Assembly: GCF_009758205.1 (NCBI RefSeq)
Contig: NZ_WRXN01000011.1
Location: 1 to 64,000, forward strand
From: Chitinophaga tropicalis
GTDB taxonomy: Bacteria; Bacteroidota; Bacteroidia; Chitinophagales; Chitinophagaceae
Length of the DNA stretch: 64,000 nt
Reading direction: 5' to 3'
The notes beneath the pieces are model-generated. The model was not told the origin of the DNA. It was given only the letters and a program-made list of their open reading frames with translations, and searched no databases. Position 1 is the stretch's first letter. Each line of letters begins with the position of its first letter. This document shows positions 1 to 10,200 of the stretch, in pieces. The translations under genes were made by a program, and so were the position numbers.

Positions 1-232
1 ACTCTAAAAGTCCCTTTGGGAGAAGAAATTCCATTAACTGTCGATAGTTCTGATCCAAGTTGTTGCTTCTTAATGAGCTGCAAAAAAACAACTTTTTGAT
101 CTTCCCCCCAAGTTTTCAACTTGATCCGTAAGCCCTCTGGTAATCGAATAACAAAAGCACAAGCATAAACCCCATTATGCCAATAAAAATGAGAAGTGGA
201 GACTTTATATTTTGCTTAGTTGATGTAGCCAT
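1..232 (-). other. unrecognised open frames at left edge
   Basis: The minus strand holds two short frames. One runs from an ATG at 232 to a stop at 116 and would encode 38 residues with one hydrophobic segment. A second frame is open from 215 down to the window edge and has no ATG; its translation looks protein-like (mixed charged and hydrophobic residues) but matches nothing I recognise. The two overlap out of frame, so this could be a frameshifted remnant or the 3' part of a gene that continues to the left. No function is assigned. Confidence 0.2.
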
Positions 233-251
233 CTGGTTAGGAGCGGGTAAG

Positions 252-281
252 AAATAAAAAGCCTGCTACAAGAGCAGGCTT
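252..281 (-). terminator. terminator of tRNA-Gln transcript
   Basis: A perfect 7-bp stem (gcctgct / agcaggc, 261-279) with a 5-nt loop is followed on the minus strand by a T-rich tract. It lies just downstream of the minus-strand tRNA-Gln gene. Confidence 0.7.
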
Positions 282-289
282 AATCTTTG

Positions 290-360
290 TTGTCCCACCA
301 GGATTCGAACCTAGACAAACTGAACCAAAATCAGTTGTACTACCATTATACTATGGGACA
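290..360 (-). tRNA. tRNA-Gln (anticodon TTG)
   Basis: The minus strand folds into a 71-nt cloverleaf. The 7-bp acceptor stem is TGTCCCA / TGGGACA with discriminator A. The anticodon stem ACTGA / TCAGT encloses the loop TTTTGGT, giving anticodon TTG. The T-arm carries the GGTTCGAATCC consensus. CCA is not encoded, as for the other tRNAs here. It stands alone after the glycosyltransferase gene and has its own terminator. Confidence 0.95.
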
Positions 361-419
361 AGTCCACCGTATTTGGGATGGCGAAATTAGTAATTTTTCT
401 TATTCCGCAAAAAAATGTT

Positions 420-1463
420 TTAAAATATCTTTTTCACCTTGTCTGTCACTGCTTCCGACGGGATCCATTCCATACAGGCATGATCTCCTCGAAAACAGGG
501 CTTATTCCCGAATATAGAGCACGGACGGCATGAAAGGCTCTCCAACTGTACAATATTCTCCTCCCGCTGTCCAAATCCCATAAAACCGGCAAAAGGATGG
601 GTAGCTCCCCATATTGATACTACCGGCACCCCAAATAATGAAGCCAGGTGCATATTCGCAGAATCCATACTGATCATAACATCCAGCTGGCTGATAATAG
701 CCATTTCCTCCGCCAGTTTAAAACGACCCGCCACTACTATAGCTGCAGGATATTTTATAGCAAGCGAGGTGAGCTGTGCTACTTCCCCTGCTCCTCCTCC
801 CATCAGGAGTACCTTCTGCCCCGGTTGAGCTACCAATGCAGCCAACACCTCTTCCATCTTCTCCAGGGGGTAGGTTTTCTCCCTGTAAGTGGCAAAAGGA
901 GCCATTCCTATCCATTTATCGCCGTTTTTAGGCCCTGTCACTTCCATAATAGCCTCCGTAAGCGGGCGACGTGCAAATACAGGCTTAGCAGGATTAATGG
1001 TTACCGGAAGGCCTGACTGCCTGAATACATCAGCATACCTTTCAATAGTACTTCTCAGCGGTTTCAGCACCTTGGCATCCGGTCTGGCCAGTTCCTTTTT
1101 CTCAGTCCTTCCTTTGTCTATCACAGCCACTTTCCGGCCGCTGAGCCTGAAAAAAGTACGTATTATCTGGGAACGCAGTACCTGGTGCAGATCTGCCACA
1201 GCATCAATACGGTAAGCCTTGCTGATAGTCCTGTAAAGGCGGTAAAGGCCATTAAAGCCCTTATACTCCCCTTTCAGATCAGCCGGGAAGAAGATCAGCC
1301 GGGGAATACCGGCACATAACGCCCCCCAGTTCTTATTGGATACAAAAACGATCTGGATGTCCGGATGAGCCTCCAGGACCTGCTGCATGACCGGGATAGT
1401 CATAGCAACATCCCCCATGGCAGAGAAACGGATAGCCAGTATCGTCCTTAATTGTTCAGGCAT
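420..1463 (-). CDS. glycosyltransferase family 9 (heptosyltransferase-like)
   Basis: This 347-aa protein has the two-lobed GT-B layout of ADP-heptose:LPS heptosyltransferases. The N-terminal ILAIRFSAMGDVAMTIPV motif is the family's nucleotide-sugar lobe start. The C-terminal lobe has the glycine-rich LLMGGGAGE turn and the donor-site segment ISMDSANMHLASLFGVPVV followed by WGATHP, typical of GT9. It should transfer a sugar during LPS core or other glycan assembly at the cytoplasmic face of the inner membrane; the exact sugar cannot be read from sequence. It starts 1 nt after the stop of the DUF4254 gene, so the two form an operon, and a glycan role for both is inferred. A cysteine pair near the end (CRPC) may be structural. 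Confidence 0.85.
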   Translation of the reverse strand: MPEQLRTILAIRFSAMGDVAMTIPVMQQVLEAHPDIQIVFVSNKNWGALCAGIPRLIFFPADLKGEYKGFNGLYRLYRTISKAYRIDAVADLHQVLRSQIIRTFFRLSGRKVAVIDKGRTEKKELARPDAKVLKPLRSTIERYADVFRQSGLPVTINPAKPVFARRPLTEAIMEVTGPKNGDKWIGMAPFATYREKTYPLEKMEEVLAALVAQPGQKVLLMGGGAGEVAQLTSLAIKYPAAIVVAGRFKLAEEMAIISQLDVMISMDSANMHLASLFGVPVVSIWGATHPFAGFMGFGQREENIVQLESLSCRPCSIFGNKPCFRGDHACMEWIPSEAVTDKVKKIF

Positions 1464-1464
1464 A

Positions 1465-2067
1465 TTATTGTCCCTTGTAAAGCACAGGGTTTAAGGAAGG
1501 ATCATTGTACATCTTCATCTGCTTGTACACTTTCATGTATTTCCGTCCTTTGGAAATATCCTCCAGTAACAGCGTAATAGCGCTTCCCAGGTCTTTCCGC
1601 TGCTCAAGCAGTATACCCAGCTTGCGCTGACAGGCAGCACGGTGTTCTTCCGTAGCATCCGGGCGGGTAGCCTCTTCACGCATGTGATAGATCTTCAACG
1701 CCAGGATGGAAAGACGGTCTATGGCCCACGCAGGGCTTTCTGTATTGAGAGTAGCATCCGGTAATGGCGCCACCTCTTTATATTTTTCCAGGAAATAACT
1801 GTCAATATATTCCACAACATCGGTACGTTCCTGGTTGGAACGGTCTATCCAACGCTTGATCTCCAATGCTTTAACAGGATCTATCAATGGGTCCCTGATA
1901 ATATCTTCCAGGTGCCATTGTACGGTATCGATCCAGTTTTTCAGATACAGCAGGTGCTCTATGGCTGTTTTCTCATAAGGATTCAGGATAGGCTGATCTA
2001 CACTGTTGTGTACGTGGTAATCGGCGATGCTCTGATCAAATATTTTATTGCACAGTTCTGTAAACAT
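1465..2067 (-). CDS. DUF4254 family protein
   Basis: I recognise this 200-aa protein as the DUF4254 family, which has no established activity and often sits next to GT9 glycosyltransferases in Bacteroidota, as here. It is mostly helical and soluble, with no signal peptide in the chosen form. An upstream in-frame ATG at 2163 would add 32 residues. I chose the ATG at 2067 because the protein then starts MFTELCNKIFD like the family, and because a TAnnTTTG promoter element ends 4 nt before this ATG, which excludes the longer form if that promoter is used. The stop is 1 nt from the glycosyltransferase start. Confidence 0.8.
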   Translation of the reverse strand: MFTELCNKIFDQSIADYHVHNSVDQPILNPYEKTAIEHLLYLKNWIDTVQWHLEDIIRDPLIDPVKALEIKRWIDRSNQERTDVVEYIDSYFLEKYKEVAPLPDATLNTESPAWAIDRLSILALKIYHMREEATRPDATEEHRAACQRKLGILLEQRKDLGSAITLLLEDISKGRKYMKVYKQMKMYNDPSLNPVLYKGQ

Positions 2068-2071
2068 GGGA

Positions 2072-2079
2072 CAAATGTA
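2072..2079 (-). promoter_or_regulatory. -7 promoter element, probable leaderless start
   Basis: The minus strand reads TACATTTG, a full match to the Bacteroidota -7 consensus TAnnTTTG, followed by TCCC and the ATG of the DUF4254 gene. Transcription starting about 5-6 nt after the element would begin at the ATG itself. I see no matching TTTG at the -33 position. Confidence 0.5.
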
Positions 2080-2229
2080 TATAAAATGAATAAATACTCC
2101 ATTTTTGAAAAGTACCTTATGGCCTGCAGCCTGCCAGATCCCAAAATGAGATAGTAAGGACACTTAACATTCAAGTAACATCAACTGCTTACATTTATTT
2201 TCCATTATAGCAACCACATATCAAACTAT

Positions 2230-2760
2230 ATGTCTGATAACCCGTCCAGGATACTCTTTGGTCAATTATTTGAAGCTAATAAGGAAAAGGTGTACCGGTT
2301 TGCATATAAACTTACAGAAGACCGGATGCGTGCAGAGGAAATAACACAGCAATGCTTCATCAAACTTTGGGAAAACATGCACAAAGTGCAGGAGGGACAA
2401 GATGTTTTCCCCCTATTGTTCGTCTATGCCAAACACATTGTAATCGATGAAACCAGGAAATTCTACCGTGAAAGAAAAACGATGTCGCACATCTCCCGCA
2501 ACCAGCCGGTGAGCAGCGGAGAAACAGAAGAAGATGCCCTCGTTAGAAAAGAATTTCGTCAGTATATGCAGAAACTGGTAGAACAACTACCGGAACAACG
2601 CCGCAATATTTATATCCTGAGCCGGGACAAAGGTCAAAGTCATAAAGAGATAGCCTCACAGCTTTCCCTCTCCCCTACTACCGTAAGAAACCATCTCAAT
2701 CTTGCCCTGCAATCCATCAGGCGCGCTGTAATGGTACATTATGATATAGAACCTAAATAA
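2230..2760 (+). CDS. ECF-type RNA polymerase sigma factor
   Basis: This 176-aa protein has the two domains of ECF sigma-70 factors of the Bacteroidota FecI-like group. Region 2 lies at about residues 10-75 (VYRFAYKLTEDRMRAEEITQQ, FIKLWEN). Region 4 lies at about 125-172 (LPEQRRNIYILSRDKGQSHKEIA then LSLSPTTVRNHL, the helix-turn-helix). It should direct RNA polymerase to a small regulon, normally under an anti-sigma FecR protein. No fecR follows; the next gene, 7 nt downstream, is an S41 peptidase lipoprotein. The nearest fecR is at 10580-11527 on the other strand at the far end of this block, so pairing between the two is possible but unproven. Confidence 0.9.
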   Translation: MSDNPSRILFGQLFEANKEKVYRFAYKLTEDRMRAEEITQQCFIKLWENMHKVQEGQDVFPLLFVYAKHIVIDETRKFYRERKTMSHISRNQPVSSGETEEDALVRKEFRQYMQKLVEQLPEQRRNIYILSRDKGQSHKEIASQLSLSPTTVRNHLNLALQSIRRAVMVHYDIEPK

Positions 2761-2767
2761 AAGACAT

Positions 2768-4156
2768 ATGAGAATCCTGCTCCCACCCGGCAAAGTAGCC
2801 CGCTTTACCGGTATGGCGCTTCTCTTCCTTGCCTGCCGCAAAGAAGATGCCCCGCCAGCCGCACCCACTGGCCCCGTCAGTAAACAGGAACTTAATACCT
2901 GGATACTGGACAGCATGCGTTATTATTACCTGTGGAATACAGGCCTGCCTATTAAACCCGATACTCAGCTCAGTGCTATTAATTTCTTCAACAGCCTGAA
3001 AAAAACTACAGATACCTTTTCCCGGTTGATAGATCTCTCTGATCAGGCAGGTACAGTGCAAAAAGATATGCTGCATGCCTATGGCATAGATTATACCGTT
3101 ATTTCAATCAACGATATACAACAACCCATAGGACTGATCAAATTTGTCATCCCCGGTTCAGCTGCTTACCAGAACGGATTACGCAGAGGCGACTATTTCA
3201 CAAAGATCAACGGGAAACAACTCACCACTTCCAATGCCGCGCAACTGGAAAAAGAACTGATGAACGCCAATAATGGCACTATCACCAAAGCTGCTATCAA
3301 CGGCTCTTCCGTTACAGATTCAGAAGAAGTGTCCATTGAAAACAGGTTGCTGCTGGAAAACCCTTTGTATGCCAGCAAGGTCCTAAACATCGGAAATAAA
3401 AAAACCGGTTATATCTTTTATAACTACTTCGATGATTATTACGACGATGCCCTGCTTACAGCATTCACAACATTCAAAAACAATAATGTTACTGAACTGA
3501 TACTTGACCTTCGCTATAATCCCGGTGGCAGCCTTACAGCAGCAACAGCCCTGTCAGCCCTTATTGCGCCGGGCATTACAGAAAACAGCACCTTCATCAG
3601 GTACACAGGAAATAATAAAACAGGTAATCCGTCCATCTCCTTTAAAAGTCTGCTCTCCGTACCTCTGAGCGAAAAATATATTTCTTTCAGCACTCTCTCC
3701 GCCGGACGGCCCGCGCTCACCCGCGTTTTCATCCTCACTACTTCACTCTCTGCCTCAGCATCAGAAGCAGTTGTTAACAACCTGAAACCTTATATGCAGG
3801 TCATCACCATAGGAGAGCGCACTTACGGGAAAGATAAAGGCGCTGTGGTGATCACAGATATGCGGACTCCCAAAAGGATCACCTGGGCATTGTATCCTAT
3901 TACTTACCTGTTATCAAATGCAAACGGAGAAGGAGGGTACGATAAGGGCATTGCTCCTGATCATGTCGTAGACGAACTGGGCACACAACCATTGTTACCT
4001 ATAGGAGACACTGCCGATCCACTCATTGCCCGTGCTATCAGTATTATAACCGGAAATGGACGGACTGGCAGCAACGAACGCAATGTTATTGTAAAACCCT
4101 GGTATGACAGCCGTAAGAAAGCAAGTATGGAAAGCAGGGTGATCATTCCACGGTAA
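2768..4156 (+). CDS. S41 family peptidase lipoprotein
   Basis: This 462-aa protein belongs to the C-terminal processing peptidase (S41) family. A hydrophobic N-terminus ends in LAC at residues 21-23, a lipobox, so it is probably an outer-membrane or periplasmic lipoprotein. A PDZ-like segment (PGSAAYQNGLRRGDYFTKING) lies at about residues 130-155. The catalytic domain has LDLRYNPGGSL, the serine region TTSLSASASEAVVN and a lysine in GERTYGKDKGA, matching a Ser/Lys dyad. It is translated 7 nt after the sigma factor gene and probably co-transcribed. A peptidase in a sigma operon could take part in signal transduction by cleaving the anti-sigma factor, but its substrate is unknown. Confidence 0.88.
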   Translation: MRILLPPGKVARFTGMALLFLACRKEDAPPAAPTGPVSKQELNTWILDSMRYYYLWNTGLPIKPDTQLSAINFFNSLKKTTDTFSRLIDLSDQAGTVQKDMLHAYGIDYTVISINDIQQPIGLIKFVIPGSAAYQNGLRRGDYFTKINGKQLTTSNAAQLEKELMNANNGTITKAAINGSSVTDSEEVSIENRLLLENPLYASKVLNIGNKKTGYIFYNYFDDYYDDALLTAFTTFKNNNVTELILDLRYNPGGSLTAATALSALIAPGITENSTFIRYTGNNKTGNPSISFKSLLSVPLSEKYISFSTLSAGRPALTRVFILTTSLSASASEAVVNNLKPYMQVITIGERTYGKDKGAVVITDMRTPKRITWALYPITYLLSNANGEGGYDKGIAPDHVVDELGTQPLLPIGDTADPLIARAISIITGNGRTGSNERNVIVKPWYDSRKKASMESRVIIPR

Positions 4157-4236
4157 AAAGAAAAAAGAAGGGGTTAATCAAACAATGTTAATCGATCTTA
4201 ATTGAAACATTCTATTCGCTACTGTTAATATTGGGG

Positions 4237-4920
4237 TTATTTCAGTCTCATATGAATACCGGTAACTACCGGCCTCACATTTATATCTTTGATAATCGTT
4301 CTGCTCCCAGTGCCATACAGGAACAATCCCGCTTTGAGACCGTCCCGCCTTATATAAGGATAAATGATCTGCAGGTTTTGTAATACGCCGGAACTATCTC
4401 CCGGCAACTGACCACCGTAAGCAAAACTCCCATTCATCCCCGGAAACACTTCCGTTACAGACAAGGCTCCGGCTACAGGTGCTTTGCCCAGCAACATGAT
4501 TCCCATCTTCACCCTGTTGTAAATAATGCTGGTATCGCTGGCGGTTATAATAACGGGAGCATACTTTGTACCATTTGCTATCATTGTAGCTCCACGTGTT
4601 ATGATCAATCCGCCTTCAACATCCTTACGGCTCCCTTTCAATACTTTCAGGACCGTACCCGGTTCAATATTAAGAGAGGCTTCATTGGTGATGCAAAGCC
4701 ACCCATCTATGTACCAGGTACGGTTATTGGTAAGCAACGTATTCTCTCCTATCATACCTTTCAATGTATCTTCCGGAGGTATAGCATATAAGGCAGTAAT
4801 GGGGTTTGTAACACCTTCATCCTCCTTGGAACAGGCTGCCAGCAGAAATAACAGGACCCCTATACAGGACCAGTGGCCTGACCATGTACGGCTTCCTTTA
4901 TTTCTAACAATAGGGTTCAT
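4237..4920 (-). CDS. lipoprotein, shortened paralogue of the 450-aa surface lipoprotein
   Basis: This 227-aa protein has a hydrophobic stretch ending LLAAC (lipobox near residue 30) and then a domain resembling the first half of the 450-aa protein encoded at 5834-7186. Shared segments are the 'write-in' strand TWYIDGWLCITNEASLNIEPGT versus TYYLNGKTYVDSLGTITINSGV, and GGLIITRGATMIANG versus SALVVTRGATINALG, followed by APVIITA / APIIFTS. The C-terminal half of the longer protein is missing: the similarity ends around the LLGKA / ILGRA strand and only a short tail follows. It could be a decayed duplicate or a specialised short form. It is the last gene of the receptor operon; no function is known. 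Confidence 0.7.
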   Translation of the reverse strand: MNPIVRNKGSRTWSGHWSCIGVLLFLLAACSKEDEGVTNPITALYAIPPEDTLKGMIGENTLLTNNRTWYIDGWLCITNEASLNIEPGTVLKVLKGSRKDVEGGLIITRGATMIANGTKYAPVIITASDTSIIYNRVKMGIMLLGKAPVAGALSVTEVFPGMNGSFAYGGQLPGDSSGVLQNLQIIYPYIRRDGLKAGLFLYGTGSRTIIKDINVRPVVTGIHMRLK

Positions 4921-4940
4921 TGCAACATTAATTAGATTGA

Positions 4941-5747
4941 TCAGTAGGATATCAGCCTGTTAGAAGCTATGTCGAAAACACCATCTCCTGCCATTGCTTC
5001 AATGCTGTTAATATAATGTTTCTCAGTACCCAGCGGCCCGCCTTCAAAGCTCAGGAAATATCCGGATGCAATGGTAGGATCAAAAGGCGTCGCCAGGTTT
5101 TCCAGCACATTGCCGGTAATAGGATCAAGTGGCTGAATGAAATAAACGATAGCAGGATCTGCAGTATCTTTTACTAACTGGAATGAAGAAAGCTCACCTC
5201 TCTTTATACTTTTGAATGTAGCCAACGTATCCATTTTGGTAAACTCAAATGTATTAGGGTCATAATAACAGGCGTATATCTGCATGCCCAGAGAATCAGG
5301 CAATATATCATTTGTATAAAAAAAACTCAGTGCCTTGCTGCCTTCAGGTATCTCTTCACCCTGTCCCCCTACAAGTATAGGAGCGCCTTCCGGATCTAGT
5401 TGCAGCAAGGTAATTGAAGCTGTCTGACCTGGTAATGAAAGTACGGTATCAATAAGCGTAGCTTTGGAAAAACGGTCCTTTACAAGGATATGCTGTTTGT
5501 CTTCAACCCGGGCAATTATCTTGGTTGCACTTTGTCCGTTATAAAGACTATCTGTTATCAGATCATCATTAACAGTTACACTGAATGCTGCTAATGTGTT
5601 AGAAGAAAAACTGGTTACAGTAATATTAAATACTTCCGTTGCCTTTACAAGCTCTCCATCCTTTTTGCAGGAATAAAACAGGCTGCTTGTACATGTTAAA
5701 AAAGCGATAATAAAAAATGTCTTTAAAGAAATAGATTTTCTGTTCAT
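4941..5747 (-). CDS. unrecognised lipoprotein
   Basis: The 268-aa product has a signal peptide with lipobox (FYSCKKD, Cys near residue 27) and a charged KKDGE segment after the cysteine, as usual for exported Bacteroidota lipoproteins. The mature part is rich in predicted beta strands and Thr/Ser/Asp and has no motif I can assign; the early part resembles small Ig-like beta domains (DUF4397-type) only in composition. It lies between the 450-aa lipoprotein gene, from which it is separated by a strong hairpin, and the shortened paralogue 20 nt downstream. Its job is presumably tied to the TonB-dependent receptor of the same operon. Confidence 0.75.
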   Translation of the reverse strand: MNRKSISLKTFFIIAFLTCTSSLFYSCKKDGELVKATEVFNITVTSFSSNTLAAFSVTVNDDLITDSLYNGQSATKIIARVEDKQHILVKDRFSKATLIDTVLSLPGQTASITLLQLDPEGAPILVGGQGEEIPEGSKALSFFYTNDILPDSLGMQIYACYYDPNTFEFTKMDTLATFKSIKRGELSSFQLVKDTADPAIVYFIQPLDPITGNVLENLATPFDPTIASGYFLSFEGGPLGTEKHYINSIEAMAGDGVFDIASNRLISY

Positions 5748-5773
5748 ATCATTAAAAATTTAAACCCTATTAA

Positions 5774-5804
5774 ATAAGCAGGTGATAAAATATCACCTGC
5801 TTAT
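5774..5804 (-). terminator. intergenic hairpin inside receptor operon
   Basis: A perfect 14-bp stem (ataagcaggtgata / tatcacctgcttat) with a 3-nt loop lies between the 450-aa lipoprotein gene and the next minus-strand gene. No long T run follows, so it is more likely an attenuator or a 3'-end protecting structure than a full terminator. It would lower expression of the two distal lipoprotein genes. Confidence 0.55.
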
Positions 5805-5833
5805 GCTGTCCAAGCATCTTTATTGAGGAAAAA

Positions 5834-7186
5834 TTACAGACCTACGGTCCAGGTGTTCAACCATGATTTGCTGCCCTGAGGGAAAGCACCTCTGTAGGTA
5901 ACACCAATAAAACCAGATGTTCCTGAGAAATCAGCACCTGTTCTTACAGGGCTGGTTGCTGTAGGATAAGGTTGGAACAATGCGCCGGTACCGTAAGGAT
6001 TAGAAATACCGAAAGTTGTCTGAGGATTAGCACCGGTAGCGGTGGTATTGTCAGACGGCAGAGCAGTTACACCGGTAAATGCTGTTGTGAAACCATGTAC
6101 GAAGTTGTCTGTGAAATTTGCTACATAAGCATCAGCACCACCTTCAAAAGAAACACCATTGTTATAACCCAGCAGTACTGAGTTTTTGATGATGTAGTTG
6201 GTAGCTCTTCTCAGACGCGCGCCGTTCAGAGTACCAGTGAAAGCAGCAGATGAAGAACCGGAGATCAGGGTCAGGTTAGAGATCTTCGCCTGGGTTAAAG
6301 GCAGCAGAGAACCATTGCCGGAACCGTTGTTGTCAGACTCGATACCATTAGCATCTGCATATGCAGCGCCGGTACCTGAACCTCTGCGAACACCCAGAAG
6401 GAACTGCAGTCTGCCGGTGTAGCCAAAGTCGAAATCAAAAATGTCATCGTTAGTGTTCAATGAAACCAGGTAGCTGGCGTTCACAGTACCACCAAAAAAT
6501 TCGAAAGCATCATCTGCTCCATAAGCAGCCTCTACGTGATGCAGTTCAGTACCGCTACCAACACCACCTAAGGTAAGGCTGTTCAGTTCGTTTGCATCAG
6601 AGATAGCAGCACCTGCGTACAGGATACGAACAAAACGGAAGATACCGGAAGATTCTGTGTTGTAAGTAGTTGAAGCACTACCATAACCTACATTGATTCC
6701 GGCAGGTAAAGTTGGCAGGGAAATACCTTCAATAACAGGATCAGCTCCCAGCTGGTTCTGGTTGGTCTGAGCACGACCCAGAATAACCACGCCACCCCAG
6801 TCTCCTACTGCAGGCGTAGCCTCAGCAGAAGTGAAGATGATAGGAGCAGTAGAATCACCAAGTGCATTGATGGTAGCACCACGGGTTACTACCAGCGCAG
6901 AAGCTTCTGCAGGAGTAGCTTTCTTAATACCCTGGATAGTTACACCGGAATTGATGGTAATAGTACCGAGACTGTCTACATAAGTTTTGCCATTCAGGTA
7001 ATAAGTTCCGCCACTTTGAAGTATATAATTATCTCCAGCCGGAATGACATTAGGTAATGTAGAACCAGAAGGTAATACTACATCAGCAGCGTTAACTGGT
7101 TTTGGGGCTGATTCCTGTGTGTCTTTCTTACAAGCGCCAAAAGCAAGCAGTGATAAAGCTCCGGCAGCCATCATGAATTTTTTCAT
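5834..7186 (-). CDS. large surface lipoprotein, probable beta-helix
   Basis: This 450-aa lipoprotein (signal peptide MKKFMMAAGALSLLAFGAC, Cys at about residue 19) belongs to a Bacteroidota family commonly encoded beside TonB-dependent receptors and often misnamed multidrug transporter. The family pattern is visible: VTRGATINALGDSTAPIIFTS, GDWGGVVILGRAQTN, FRFVRILYAG, LTLGGVGSGTELHHVEAAYG, DDAFEFFGGTVNA, NDDIFDFDFGYTGRLQF, then an ISNLTLI segment. The repeated short beta strands and Gly/Asn turns suggest a right-handed parallel beta-helix (inference). There is no type IX C-terminal sorting domain. It lies 52 nt downstream of the receptor gene and probably captures or processes that receptor's substrate on the cell surface. 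Confidence 0.8.
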   Translation of the reverse strand: MKKFMMAAGALSLLAFGACKKDTQESAPKPVNAADVVLPSGSTLPNVIPAGDNYILQSGGTYYLNGKTYVDSLGTITINSGVTIQGIKKATPAEASALVVTRGATINALGDSTAPIIFTSAEATPAVGDWGGVVILGRAQTNQNQLGADPVIEGISLPTLPAGINVGYGSASTTYNTESSGIFRFVRILYAGAAISDANELNSLTLGGVGSGTELHHVEAAYGADDAFEFFGGTVNASYLVSLNTNDDIFDFDFGYTGRLQFLLGVRRGSGTGAAYADANGIESDNNGSGNGSLLPLTQAKISNLTLISGSSSAAFTGTLNGARLRRATNYIIKNSVLLGYNNGVSFEGGADAYVANFTDNFVHGFTTAFTGVTALPSDNTTATGANPQTTFGISNPYGTGALFQPYPTATSPVRTGADFSGTSGFIGVTYRGAFPQGSKSWLNTWTVGL

Positions 7187-7238
7187 GGTTAATTCTTTAG
7201 GGTTTTAAATAAATTGGTTTTATGTTGATGCTTGAACA

Positions 7239-10200
7239 TTAGAAATTGTATGTGATATTAAAACTCACGTTCCTGCCCTTAAACCACTTGTGATAAGTAA
7301 AGTCAAGGTTTTTATTATAGGAAGTACCTTTCGGATCATTATTAGGATTGGGATTTTTTGCCTGGTCTTCAGGAGACCCCGGATCGAAAGCGCCACCACC
7401 AGAACTTGCAGGAGATGTTGCGCGTACATTCTGGTAAACCACATAATCCTGCTGGAACAGATCACTGATGTTAAACCTGATCTGCATCTTGTTTTTCAGT
7501 AACGCAGCGCTTAACTGGATATCCATCACATCACGGGGATTTTCATACTGGTCCTGCCATGGGTTAAAACCTCCATTTAAGATCCTTTTACCATAACGGT
7601 TGTAAGTCACATTCGCACCAATGATCTTACCGAAATAACCTATACCGCCATTGATCACATAAGGAGATAATCCCTGTAACGGACGGTTACGCTTGCCCGC
7701 CGGCGCCAGACCAACCGGAGCGCCTATATCTGAAGCCGCCTGCATCAGCGCATTCGCATTATATTCTACATCTGCCTTCATCCAGGAACCATTACCACTG
7801 ATAAAGATGTTCTTCAGCCATCCTGATAACGGCGAGATAAACCCGAGAGATTTCCTGAAGTCTACTTCAATCCCTTTATTTGTAGATTTATCGAGGTTGA
7901 AATAGAACATGTTCAGCTGCGAACCTCCGGCTCCGGAAAGAATACCGATCAGCTCTACCGGGTCTTTAAACTGCTTGTAGAAACCGGATACAGAGATCAC
8001 TTCACCCGGCCCCGGATAATATTCATACCTGATATCCATATTGGTGATCCTGGCATCCCTCAATCCCATAGCGCCTCTGTATACACTTCTATCCCTGAAC
8101 TCATAGTAAACAAAAGGAGATCTTTCCCTGAAGTCAGCCCTCGCCAATGTCTTGGAGTAAGCAAGACGTACATTCATTGACTGGTTAAGATTGTAGATCA
8201 GATTGAAGGAAGGCAGCCAGTCCGTTCTGCGGTACTTCATAATAGAATCTACTGGCAAACCGGTTGCCTTATCATATGAAATACCATGCACGTCCATCGC
8301 ATTATTCTCCATACGCACACCACCTATAAACCTGAAGCTCTTCAGGAAATTCAGGTCAGTCATGAAATATGCAGCATGCAGTTTCTGATCGCCGGTATAG
8401 TCTTCTCCCTCATCACCAGCGCCAACACTGGTAAACTTATATGTCAGGTAACCAGGCTTCAGCAGGGACTGTAACTGGTAATCTGCCAACCCAAATGACG
8501 CTTTGGCAATAGAGTCAGCATTGCCTTTAGGATCAGGCAGCAAACGTAAAGCGGTCGACTTAAAATCCGCCGTACGGAAAGCTCCTGCATATCCAACTTT
8601 GATCAGTTGATTAGCTCCCATCACCTGGAAAGGAACAGAGAAGTTGGCTGCAACATTCTTTCTTCTTTCCTTGAGGGAAGAGTTAAAGATGGCATTACCC
8701 CTGGTAATAAATCCATTCGCATCATTCAATACATACTCATAATAGCCCTTAGGCCCATAAGCCTGGTATCCGATAGATGAACGGGTATCCGGCTGGTCCC
8801 TGTTCACAGTAATATAATCTGCAGACCAGTCAAATTTCAGGTGCTTATGCAGCAGGTGCTCACCTTCCAGCCTGTTCTGCAATAGCTCATTGATCAGTAC
8901 AACGTCCGAATAGTACTTCACATCGTCACCACCTTCTTTTGTAGTCACCCTGAAGTTGAACTCTTTACCATAATTCACATCAGACTCGTGACTGAATCTC
9001 CTGTTATACAGGTTCTTGAACACTATCTTATGCCCTTTGGTCTGGAAGCCGATATTGGCCACAGCCCCTATAGCGGTATTATAGTTATAGGTCTTTGCAT
9101 CGTCATAATAATAGAAAGAAGGCTGATAACGTGTATTGTCTACGATGTTCTCTTCATGACGATAAGTAGCTGCCAGCGTTACTCCAATTGCTGAAGCATC
9201 ATTCACCTTAAATTTCCTTCCTACTGCAAACTGGAAGTTTTGTACAGGTGTATAACTGTATTTGTGTAAGCTCCAGTTGTTAGGAATTTTTGCGTTCATC
9301 TGGCTGGTCTTCACATTATCTCCTGCCATCGCAGCTTTCCTGTACTCATCCCGGTTCCAGTCTTTTTCCCACCATGTACGGGTACCGTCGTCAAAGCCCC
9401 ATTGCTCTTTATCGCCTCTCCTTAAAGAATACAGTGATTTCCCTGTACTATTGGTATTCCAGCCGCCTCCTACTGTAACAGTAGCGAATTTCTCTGCAGG
9501 AATATCCCTGGTATTTACCTGTACCAGTCCTCCGGCAAATTCCGCCGGCATATCCGGCGTAGCGGTCTTGTTCACTACTACGTTCTCAATCAGTCCGCTT
9601 GGCACAACATCGAAAGAAAAATTCCTCCTGTTAGGCTCTGTGCTGGGAAGGTTAGAGCCATTCAGCATTACGTTGTTGTAGCGTTCACTCAGACCACGTA
9701 CAGTAACGAATTTATCTTCCTGTACAGTTAACCCGCTGATACGCTTTAATACCTGTGCAGCATTGTTATCAGGAGTAGCGCGGATCTGCTCTGCGCTGAT
9801 ACCATCAGATACCGCAGCATTGTTTTTCTGCATAGCATACAGCCCTTCTACAGATGCTTTCTGATAGTTAGCAGTTACTACCACTTCCTTCAATGCAGCA
9901 CTGGATGGTGATAATACTATATTCAGCGGCGTATTCTTTTTCTCCGTTACTACCACATCTGTTATCCTTCTTGTAGTGTAAGAGATGAAGCTGAATTCCA
10001 GTGTATATTTTCCTGGCTCCAGCTCCAGGTCATATGTTCCGTCTACCTGTGTGATGGTGCCTTTACCACCTGTAACCTTTATAGTAACACCCGGGAGCAG
10101 CTCGTTTTTGTTGCTTACCACTTTACCGGTTATATGCCCCGTCACAACCTGTGAAGGTTTTTCCTGCACACCTTTTTTTATGATGATCTTGTTATCACTA

